Assembly (NCBI GenBank): GCA_021324975.1 | Contig: JAJPIA010000063.1 | Span: forward strand, 23,461-87,460 | From: Bacillota bacterium | GTDB taxonomy: Bacteria; Sysuimicrobiota; Sysuimicrobiia; Sysuimicrobiales; Segetimicrobiaceae | DNA length: 64,000 nucleotides | Direction of reading: 5' to 3' | Program-made: the position numbers and the translations under genes | Notes under the pieces: generated by a model | Database searches by the model: none | What the model saw: the letters and a program-made list of their open reading frames with translations, nothing else | What the model was told of the DNA's origin: nothing | In this document: in pieces, positions 44,020-50,785 of the stretch | How the letters are laid out: every line of letters starts with the position of its first letter | How positions within the stretch are numbered: position 1 is the first letter of the stretch

Positions 44020-44048
44020 TTGATAAATAATATTATTCATCTTATATT
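44020..44048 (+). promoter_or_regulatory. Promoter of the creatininase-RraA-Dpp operon
   Basis: TTGATA (44020-44025), 17-bp spacer, TATATT (44043-44048). Predicted start near 44055, 40 nt before the ATG with its GGGAGGG. A palindrome (44022-44041) fills the spacer. Confidence 0.65.
44022..44041. promoter_or_regulatory. 20-bp near-perfect palindrome, candidate GntR operator
   Basis: GAT-A-AATAAT / ATTATT-C-ATC: symmetrical except one base pair. It sits between the -35 and -10 boxes of the plus-strand operon and about 95-115 nt upstream of the GntR gene. A bound dimer would block the plus-strand promoter, and TATTAT/TATATT boxes for the minus direction (44010-44017) adjoin it. Confidence 0.65.
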
Positions 44049-44094
44049 TCTAATATCATAAACTCCGTACGCTCACAAGCCCTGGGAGGGTTCA

Positions 44095-44904
44095 ATGCAT
44101 CTCGGTGAGGTCAGCTGGACGGCCGCGCAAACTGCCATCGCCGACCAAAGATCCGCGATTCTGCCGCTTGGTTCGATCGAGGAACACGGCCCGCATGCAC
44201 CGATGGGAGACTATATGATCATCGATGCCATCGCGCGGCGTACCGCGGAAGCCACGGGTGACATCGTCGTCCCCACAATACCGTTCGGTTACTCCGAATA
44301 CTTTCGTCACTACGCCGGCACGATTACGCTTCGCCCCGAAACACTCGATGCGGTGGTAAGCGACACGATCGACTGTCTCGTGCGCCACCGATTGCGCCGT
44401 ATCGTCATCTTCAACGGGCATGCCGGAAATGGCCCGATATTGGAGCCGTTGACGCGGCGCGTCCGTCGGCAGATTGGTCTGCTTATTCCAACCGTGTCGC
44501 CGCTTCAGGTGATCCAAAATCCTGCGCTGATCAAGCAAGTGTACGGAGACAACGTTCAACTCGGCCACGGCGGCGAGCCGGTGGGGTCGCTCATGATGGC
44601 GCTGCGATCCGAATTGGTCCATCTTGACCGGGCCGGGGCATTTGGGCGCAAACAGATTCTCGGAATGCCCAGCGATGGTCTCGGCGCAATTCTGTTCCGC
44701 AACGTACGCGTGGCCCTGCCTCTAGATATGCGGGATGTCACGCCCGAGACAGGAAGCTTGAGCGATCCATCGCTGGCCAGCGCGGAACGCGGCGAGACAT
44801 TGATCAAATACGCGGTCGAATTCTGCGCGGAGTTCATGCGCTGGTTCCGTACTGTGGACCCCTGGGTGGAACCTGACGCCGTGACTCCTCTTAAAGGAGG
44901 GTAG
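44095..44904 (+). CDS. Creatininase-family amidohydrolase
   Basis: 269 residues. The metal-binding blocks of the family are clear: LPLGSIEEHGPHAPMGDY, IFNGHAGNGP and GHGGEPVGS. Members hydrolyse cyclic or formyl amides (creatinine, FAPy deformylase ArfB, MftE). Sequence alone does not say which. It is the first gene of a seven-gene operon with RraA-like, CMD-like, peptide-binding protein, isochorismatase-family amidase and two permeases, so it probably acts on the imported compound. Confidence 0.9.
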   Translation: MHLGEVSWTAAQTAIADQRSAILPLGSIEEHGPHAPMGDYMIIDAIARRTAEATGDIVVPTIPFGYSEYFRHYAGTITLRPETLDAVVSDTIDCLVRHRLRRIVIFNGHAGNGPILEPLTRRVRRQIGLLIPTVSPLQVIQNPALIKQVYGDNVQLGHGGEPVGSLMMALRSELVHLDRAGAFGRKQILGMPSDGLGAILFRNVRVALPLDMRDVTPETGSLSDPSLASAERGETLIKYAVEFCAEFMRWFRTVDPWVEPDAVTPLKGG

Positions 44905-44910
44905 ACCACG

Positions 44911-45621
44911 TTGGAAGCCGCAAGCCAAAGATCGGTCATTGAGTACCTCGGGTTTCGAGGCATTCGGGCGATTCCACGCCCGTCGCCAGACCTCGTTCGC
45001 CAGCTCGCGGAGTATGCTCCCCCCGATCTCTCCGACGCGATGAACGGTGCCCACACGCTGGATCCACGCATCCGGCCGCTCTACTCTCTGCGGCGACGCA
45101 TCGCCGGCCCGGCCGTCACGGTTGCCGTTCCGCGCGCTGCCTTCAACATCATCAAGTTCGGCATGCAGCAGACGCGGCGCGGCGATGTCATGGTCATCAA
45201 CGCCTGGGGGATCTCGACCTTCGCGGCTTGGGGCGGCAACGTAAGCAAGGGGATGCAGCGCCGCGGCGTGGCCGCCGTTGTCATCGATGGGGCGGCGCGC
45301 GATCCCGAAGAAGCAGAAGCAGTCGACTTCCCTGTGTTCGCCCGCGCGCAAGCCACGGCAACTCCACCCCTCGATGGCCCCGGCGAGGTCAATGTCCCAA
45401 TCGCTTGCGGCGGCGTCGTGGTAAATCCGGGCGACATCGTGGTGGCCGATGCCAACGGCATTGTGGCCATCCCCCCAGCGGCGGCGGCGTGGGTTTTGCG
45501 TCAGGTGGCGGACCTGAAACAGCGCCACGCGAAGCTCCAACCCGTGCTGGAACGCGGCGACGTGACGGGGATTGATGCCATCGTCGACTCACTCGGCAAG
45601 CAAGGGTTCGCAATTGATTAG
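44911..45621 (+). CDS. RraA-like / HMG-CHA pyruvate aldolase family protein
   Basis: 236 residues. PPDLSDAMNGAHTLDPRIRPL, RRGDVMVINAWG and GVAAVVIDGAARDPEEAE, with the Arg-Asp pair used for metal and substrate binding, define the family of RraA and 4-hydroxy-4-methyl-2-oxoglutarate/4-carboxy-4-hydroxy-2-oxoadipate aldolases. The enzymes cleave to pyruvate. The catalytic residues are kept, so an aldolase fits better than the RNase-E inhibitor role. TTG start with AAAGGAGGG 9 nt upstream. CTCCT just before could pair with the AGGAG. Confidence 0.85.
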   Translation: MEAASQRSVIEYLGFRGIRAIPRPSPDLVRQLAEYAPPDLSDAMNGAHTLDPRIRPLYSLRRRIAGPAVTVAVPRAAFNIIKFGMQQTRRGDVMVINAWGISTFAAWGGNVSKGMQRRGVAAVVIDGAARDPEEAEAVDFPVFARAQATATPPLDGPGEVNVPIACGGVVVNPGDIVVADANGIVAIPPAAAAWVLRQVADLKQRHAKLQPVLERGDVTGIDAIVDSLGKQGFAID

Positions 45622-45667
45622 GGTGGACCACGCTGGACTGCCCATCTGACTGCTCCGGAGGTGGGTG

Positions 45668-46051
45668 ATGGCTGATTCCGTCTTGCGGGAGCGCGGGCTG
45701 GCGATCCGCAAGCAACTCTGGCCGGACCGAGAGGGCGGCATTGCTCATTTTCGCGCACTCGATCCCGCTTTCGCCGACTTCATCCTGGAGCACGGGTACG
45801 GCGCGATCTACGGAGATCCTACGCTCGATCTCCGCACTCGTAGTCTGCTGACGTGCGCAGCCCTCGCTGTCTTAGGAAGAACGCACGGCCTCGAGTCGCA
45901 CCTCCGCGGCGCCCTGAACATCGGCATCACGGCACAAGAGTTAATCGCGATGTTGAAACAGATGGGATTGTACGCCGGTTTCGCCACAATCAACGACGCA
46001 TTCAGAATCCTCAAGGTTGTGCTTGACGAACGAAACACCCCGAGCGCGTGA
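45668..46051 (+). CDS. Carboxymuconolactone decarboxylase (CMD)-like protein
   Basis: 127 residues, all helical. LDLRTRSLLTCAALAVLGRTHGLESHLRGALNIGITAQELIAMLKQMGLYAGFATINDAF is the CMD core. It lacks the C-x-x-C of AhpD peroxidase partners, so a lactone decarboxylase or isomerase role is more likely. ATG 45668 follows GGAGGTGG. The GTG one codon earlier is an alternative. Confidence 0.85.
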   Translation: MADSVLRERGLAIRKQLWPDREGGIAHFRALDPAFADFILEHGYGAIYGDPTLDLRTRSLLTCAALAVLGRTHGLESHLRGALNIGITAQELIAMLKQMGLYAGFATINDAFRILKVVLDERNTPSA

Positions 46052-46129
46052 AGCCGATCTGTGTCGCCCGGACGATCGGCGGAATCGACGTCCGTCGCGT
46101 GCGGCCGTCGATGGGAGGAGGGAACAGCG

Positions 46130-47731
46130 ATGTGCAGGGCATGGGTGCTGTGTGGGATGCTATTGTTGGCGCTGTCGGTATCCTTTACCGCTGCTACCGC
46201 AGCTTCACACGAGGGAGGTACCCTCGTTTATGCGCTCCGCGATGAGCCCGATCGCCTGGATCCGAACCTGTCGGGACTTCGGCCTTCCCAGATCGTCTTC
46301 TTCCAGATCTTCGACCCGCTCATCGTTCGAGACAAGCGAGACCAGAGCTTCAAACCTTGGCTTGCTACCTCGTGGAGTGTGTCAGCTGACGGCAAGGTCT
46401 ATACGTTTATGCTGCGGTCCGGCGTGACGTTCCAAGACGGTACTCCCTTCGATGCCGCCGCCGTCAGGTTCAACTTCGACCGCACCCATAACCCGAAGCT
46501 TGCAAGTCGGTGCGGAGGATGCGCCGTGGGCTTTTACGATCATGCCGTCGTCGTCAATCCCCACACCGTGAAAATCTACCTCAAACGACCATGGGCGCCC
46601 TTCCTCGACGCGGTCAGCCTCTACTACCGAATGGTGTCTCCAGCGGCCGTGCAGCGGTACGGCGATCAGGACTTCGGCCGCCATCCGGTCGGCACGGGCC
46701 CGCTTCGGTTCGTCGAGTGGATTCCCAACGACCACATAACGCTCGAGCGCTATCCCGCGTACAGCTGGGCAGCGCCGATCTTGCATCACACGGGGCCGGC
46801 ATACTTGGATCGCGTGATCTTCCGCATGCTGCCCGAAGACGGCACCCGGGTAGCCGCATTGGAGAATGGCGAGGCGCAGGTCATTGACAACGCGCCCGCG
46901 CAGGATTTCGACCGCCTCACTAAGGACCCTCGCTACAAGGCACTGATCGGGTTCGTCCCTGGGATTCCGTTCGATTTCGCCATCAATGTCACCATGCCCC
47001 CGACGAACGAGCTCGCGGTGCGACAGGCAATGAGCTACGGGCTCGATCGGCCGACTATCGTCAAGACGGTGTTTGGGCCGTTCGAGAAGGTCGGCGCGTT
47101 TCTGCCTGCTTATGGCCTGCTTACGCCCTATACCTACGGCTACGACAAAACCGCAGGCCTGTATCACTACGATCCGGCCAAAGCACGCGCGCTGCTCGAC
47201 CACGCCGGCTGGAAAGTCGGACCCGACGGCATTAGACAGAAGAACGGACGACGTCTCACTATTCCACTGGGGTCCTGGGAACACGGGGTGCCTGAAGTCA
47301 TGCAGGCGCAACTCAAGCAGATCGGCATCGATCTCAAGCTCTTTATCGCCACGGGCACCGCCATTCAAACGGTAAATGAGAACCAGCGAAAGGGCGTCAC
47401 ACTGTTGTCGCCGCTGCCGGCTCCTCGGAGCGATCCGGATATCATCAGTGCCTTTCTCCATTCCCGGAACGTCGGCGGAGGGGGGTTCAACTTCTCCTTT
47501 GTGAAAGATCCGGCGCTGGACCGGCTCCTGGACGCCGAGGCAGTCGAAGTCGATAGCGCCAAACGTGTGCAGATTCTTTCCAGGGTTCAGCACATGGTGA
47601 TGGAAAAGGCCTACATGCTCGCCGTCTACGATTGGGACAATATTTCGCTCAAGTCCGCGACGGTGAATGACCTAGAGTTCGATAACATCGGGTTCTTCCC
47701 ATGGCTTCACGATGCCTGGCTCGCGCATTAG
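46130..47731 (+). CDS. Peptide-type ABC importer substrate-binding protein, system 3
   Basis: 533 residues with a Sec signal (MCRAWVLCGMLLLALSVSFT). The mature part follows its paralogue at 41572 closely: RLDPNLSGLRPSQIVFFQIF, SRCGGCAVGFY, VSLYYRMVSPAAVQRYGDQDFGRHPVGTGP and FFPWLHDAWLAH. They differ in charged residues of the pocket region. ATG 46130 has GGGAGGAGGG upstream. It belongs to the same operon as the hydrolases and as DppBC-like system 3. Confidence 0.9.
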   Translation: MCRAWVLCGMLLLALSVSFTAATAASHEGGTLVYALRDEPDRLDPNLSGLRPSQIVFFQIFDPLIVRDKRDQSFKPWLATSWSVSADGKVYTFMLRSGVTFQDGTPFDAAAVRFNFDRTHNPKLASRCGGCAVGFYDHAVVVNPHTVKIYLKRPWAPFLDAVSLYYRMVSPAAVQRYGDQDFGRHPVGTGPLRFVEWIPNDHITLERYPAYSWAAPILHHTGPAYLDRVIFRMLPEDGTRVAALENGEAQVIDNAPAQDFDRLTKDPRYKALIGFVPGIPFDFAINVTMPPTNELAVRQAMSYGLDRPTIVKTVFGPFEKVGAFLPAYGLLTPYTYGYDKTAGLYHYDPAKARALLDHAGWKVGPDGIRQKNGRRLTIPLGSWEHGVPEVMQAQLKQIGIDLKLFIATGTAIQTVNENQRKGVTLLSPLPAPRSDPDIISAFLHSRNVGGGGFNFSFVKDPALDRLLDAEAVEVDSAKRVQILSRVQHMVMEKAYMLAVYDWDNISLKSATVNDLEFDNIGFFPWLHDAWLAH

Positions 47732-47743
47732 GAGGGCCCGTCG

Positions 47744-48493
47744 ATGGCGTCCGCGCCAGAAACACTCCACAAAGGCTTAGCCGCGGATTGGCGGCAGCGC
47801 CTCCAGGAATGGCCGCTTCCGCTCCCGCGGTTTCCGCTGGATCTACGGAAATCGGCCCTGCTCATCATCGATATGCAGTATGGCTCTGCCGATCCTGAGC
47901 ATGGCGTGGGGCCGTATCTGCGGACGCACCGGCCCGCAATCGCCGAATATTATTATGGTCGTGTACGGAATAGTGTGGTTCCGAACATTCAGCGGTTACA
48001 AGCATTGTTCAGACGTTCAGCGCGGCCCGTGATTTACCTCACGATAGGGTTCACAAGGGCGGATCGAGGCGATGGCCTACCGTTACTTCGCCAAATTGAC
48101 GACGATCTGGCAGCGCTGACCGCCGGCGGCCCACTGGTTAGACACGGAAGCCGGGCGAACACTGTCATTGAGCCCATAGCCCCCATCGACGGCGAGACAG
48201 TGATCAACAAGACCTCGATGGGGGCATTCAATTCAACGGCAATCGACCAAATGCTGCGGAATATGGATATCACGACCGTGATAACAACGGGGGTGTCGAC
48301 CGAATGCTGCGTGGCGACGACAGCGCGAGACGCTGCCGATCGCGGCTATCATGTGCTCCTCGTAGAAGACGCGTGCACGGCCGTGACGCCCTACCTCCAG
48401 GAGAGTAGTCTCGTTACTTTCGCCGCGATGTTCGGCCGGGTGGCCGCCACAGACGCGACGATCCGGGAACTTGGCTTGGACACGGGCCGATGA
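47744..48493 (+). CDS. Isochorismatase-family amidohydrolase
   Basis: 249 residues. The Asp-Lys-Cys triad is visible: ALLIIDMQYGSAD, INKTSMGAFNSTAID and TGVSTECCVATTARDAADRGY. This family includes N-carbamoylsarcosine amidase, maleamate amidase, ureidoacrylate amidase and nicotinamidase. The combination with a creatininase-family enzyme recalls creatinine breakdown, but maleamate-like amides are equally possible. It starts 12 nt after the binding-protein stop. Confidence 0.88.
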   Translation: MASAPETLHKGLAADWRQRLQEWPLPLPRFPLDLRKSALLIIDMQYGSADPEHGVGPYLRTHRPAIAEYYYGRVRNSVVPNIQRLQALFRRSARPVIYLTIGFTRADRGDGLPLLRQIDDDLAALTAGGPLVRHGSRANTVIEPIAPIDGETVINKTSMGAFNSTAIDQMLRNMDITTVITTGVSTECCVATTARDAADRGYHVLLVEDACTAVTPYLQESSLVTFAAMFGRVAATDATIRELGLDTGR

Positions 48494-48504
48494 CGCAGTG
48501 ACCG

Positions 48505-49428
48505 ATGCTTCGGTTCGCGCTACACCGGGTCTTACAGTCGGTCCTTGTTGTATTCGGAGTCTTGGTCATCGTGTTCCTCATGGTGCACCTTGTCCCGGGC
48601 GATCCCGCCCAGGTATTGTTCGGCGACGCCCCGGTCCCGAAAGCGCAGGTGGAAGAAGTACGGCATGCGCTCGGCCTCGATCAACCACTGGCGGTGCAGC
48701 TCGCTCGGTATCTCCGCCGCGTGCTGACTGGCGATTTGGGGAGATCGCTTAAGACGGACCGACCGGTAGCGACCGACCTCGCGCGGGCGATTCCCTCCAC
48801 CACAGAACTCGCCGTTGCCGCTATGGCCCTGGCGGCAGCGGGCGGTGTCTTCTTTGGCATTGTGTCAGCGTCGTCACACAACACCTGGTTGGACAGCGGC
48901 GTTTCGACGGTCGCGCTGTTGGGTATTTCATTTCCAACGTTTTGGACGGGCTTGCTGCTAATCTGGCTCTTTAGCGTCAAACTCGACTGGTTCCCGATTA
49001 CCGGCCAGTATTCGCTTCGTAACTTAGTGCTGCCGGCGATCACCCTCGGCTGGTATGCGGGTGCGATCCTTGCGCGACTGGTCCGCAGCGGGATGCTGGA
49101 AGTCCTCCGCCAGGAGTACATTCGAACTGCGTGGGCCAAGGGTGTCACAAGGCGTCGAATACTCGCGTGGCATGCCCTGCGCAACGCGTTGATCCCGGTC
49201 ATCACCGTGGCGAGCGTCCAATTTGGAACACTGCTCGGCGGCGCCGTCGTAGTGGAAACAGTCTTCGCGAGGGACGGCGTAGGTCGGATGCTTGTCCTCG
49301 CCATCTTGCAAAAGGACTTCCCGGAAGTCCAAGGCGCGGTCCTGGTCCTCGCGCTTGCATACACTTTTAGCAATTTGCTGGCTGATCTGTGCTACGGTAG
49401 CATCGACCCTCGCGTCCGCTACGGGTAG
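48505..49428 (+). CDS. Peptide-type ABC importer permease (DppB-like), system 3
   Basis: 307 residues. HLVPGDPAQVLFGDAPVPKAQVEEVRHALGLDQPLAVQ, six hydrophobic segments, loop RQEYIRTAWAKGVTRRRILAWHALRNALIPV and the end DPRVRYG. Separated by 11 nt from the amidase and 5 nt from the DppC-like gene. Confidence 0.92.
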   Translation: MLRFALHRVLQSVLVVFGVLVIVFLMVHLVPGDPAQVLFGDAPVPKAQVEEVRHALGLDQPLAVQLARYLRRVLTGDLGRSLKTDRPVATDLARAIPSTTELAVAAMALAAAGGVFFGIVSASSHNTWLDSGVSTVALLGISFPTFWTGLLLIWLFSVKLDWFPITGQYSLRNLVLPAITLGWYAGAILARLVRSGMLEVLRQEYIRTAWAKGVTRRRILAWHALRNALIPVITVASVQFGTLLGGAVVVETVFARDGVGRMLVLAILQKDFPEVQGAVLVLALAYTFSNLLADLCYGSIDPRVRYG

Positions 49429-49433
49429 CGCAC

Positions 49434-50306
49434 ATGGCGGTCGTCCTTTCAGGAATGCAACTGCAACGCAGACGGTGGTCGCGCGTATTGCCTTTCCTTC
49501 GCCGTCTCAGTCCGGCTGCCAAGTTGGGGCTAGTGGTCATGGTGCTCTTCCTCATCCCGTTGATCGCGCCAAATTGGATCGCGCCGTACGATCCCACGGC
49601 GGTGATGCCGACCGAAATCTTTCAACCGCCATCCGCCCACCATTGGTTAGGTACCGATCAGTTCGGGCGAGACATCCTGAGTCGACTCATCTATGGCGCC
49701 CGCAATTCGCTGACTCTCGGCATCGTGTCCGTCTCCATATCGGTGCTGATCAGCGTCCCCGTGGGACTCGCCGCGGGGTACTATCGTGGCCCACTCGATG
49801 CCGTTACGATGCGTGCCGTGGACATCGTGATGGCGTTTCCTGGCATTCTGCTCGCGCTGGTGATCATCGCGATCCTTGGACCCGGCTTGACAAACGCCAT
49901 GATCGCAGTGGGCATCGGGGAAGCTCCAGCTTACACACGTGTGGTTCGCGGATCGACTCTCGTGGTCCGCGAGCACTCGTACATCGAAGCGGCGCGCGCG
50001 GCCGGAACGGGCGATTTCCGCATCATGAGAGATCACGTATTCCCGAATGTGATTCAGCCGTTGATTGTGATCTCTACCGTCGGGTTTGCAGTCGCGATCG
50101 TAATCGGGTCGTCGCTTGGTTTTCTAGGTCTCGGGGCACAGCCACCGGCCGCCGAGTGGGGCACGATGGTTAGCGACGGGCGCAATTATCTGCGAACAGA
50201 GTGGTGGATTTCCGCATTCCCCGGCGCAACGATTGGTGTCGTCGTGCTTACTCTCAACGTTCTTGGCGACGCCTTACGCGATATTCTCGACCCGCGGCTA
50301 AGGTAG
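49434..50306 (+). CDS. Peptide-type ABC importer permease (DppC-like), system 3
   Basis: 290 residues with LGTDQFGRDILSRLIYGARNSLTLG, AVDIVMAFPGILLALVIIAILGPGLTNAMIAVG, coupling loop EHSYIEAARAAGTGDFRIMRDHVFPN and final GDALRDILDPRLR. Last gene of the creatininase operon. It ends 34 nt from the 3' end of tRNA-Thr. No DppD or DppF ATPase gene follows. Confidence 0.92.
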   Translation: MAVVLSGMQLQRRRWSRVLPFLRRLSPAAKLGLVVMVLFLIPLIAPNWIAPYDPTAVMPTEIFQPPSAHHWLGTDQFGRDILSRLIYGARNSLTLGIVSVSISVLISVPVGLAAGYYRGPLDAVTMRAVDIVMAFPGILLALVIIAILGPGLTNAMIAVGIGEAPAYTRVVRGSTLVVREHSYIEAARAAGTGDFRIMRDHVFPNVIQPLIVISTVGFAVAIVIGSSLGFLGLGAQPPAAEWGTMVSDGRNYLRTEWWISAFPGATIGVVVLTLNVLGDALRDILDPRLR

Positions 50307-50339
50307 TTAAGCTCGGGCAGCGGGCTTGCAACGCTCTGG

Positions 50340-50411
50340 AGCCGGCGAGCGGATTTGAACCGCTGACCTGCGCATTACGAGTGCGCTGCTCTGCCGCTGA
50401 GCTACGCCGGC
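50340..50411 (-). tRNA. tRNA-Thr (anticodon CGT)
   Basis: Full cloverleaf on the minus strand: acceptor GCCGGCG/CGCCGGC, D-stem GCTC/GAGC, anticodon stem GCGCA/TGCGC around CTCGTAA (anticodon CGT), T-stem AGCGG/CCGCT around TTCAAAT, discriminator T. CCA is encoded at 50339-50337. Reads ACG threonine codons. Its 3' end points towards the lower-GC region on the left. Confidence 0.95.
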
Positions 50412-50599
50412 CCGCCTCGCATCGCAAGTATACACAAGCCCAATAGCGGCGACAACCGACCTTCTCGAGCTGTGGAACCGTGAAGCGGCAGATCGTAGGG
50501 CACCGTCAAAATCGTGATCCACCACCGGTCCTGGGCGTGGCCATACGCTGGCGCCGGCAGCGGTCTTCCGCGCGAAGCGTCCGTGCAGGCTGTGCGTCG

Positions 50600-50755
50600 T
50601 CAGCGCCGCCAGGTCTGCACGATGAGCAGCACCCCCGCGATCAGCGCCAGCAGCGGCGCCAACTGGGACAGCCCGAAGAAGTATCCGAATCGGTCGAGAC
50701 CGACGATGATCAGGTAGATCCCGAGCACAAACAGTCCCCAGTCGGTCACGCGCAT
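50600..50755 (-). CDS. Small two-helix membrane protein (LiaI/DUF5668-like)
   Basis: 51 residues: two hydrophobic helices, WGLFVLGIYLIIVGLDRFGY and LAPLLALIAGVLLIVQTW, joined by a short polar turn. The G-x-x-hhhxGhxxhhx pattern recalls the LiaI/LiaF-like small membrane domain, whose members respond to envelope stress. GGGGGGA precedes the ATG. It is 30 nt downstream of the gamma-glutamyltransferase copy 2 gene on the same strand. Confidence 0.65.
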   Translation of the reverse strand: MRVTDWGLFVLGIYLIIVGLDRFGYFFGLSQLAPLLALIAGVLLIVQTWRR

Positions 50756-50785
50756 CGCGCAGTTCCCCCCAGTCGGTCCGGGCGT

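Noticed and set aside
44885..44899. CTCCT...AGGAG hairpin over the ribosome site of the RraA-like gene
   Set aside because: Only five base pairs with a five-base loop, and the natural complement of any ribosome site is common. Too weak to call a regulatory switch.
50337..50411. Attachment-site duplication of the tRNA 3' end at the left edge of the lower-GC segment
   Set aside because: I looked for a second copy of the T-arm/acceptor sequence between about 27 and 44 kb and found only short chance matches. No integrase is present.
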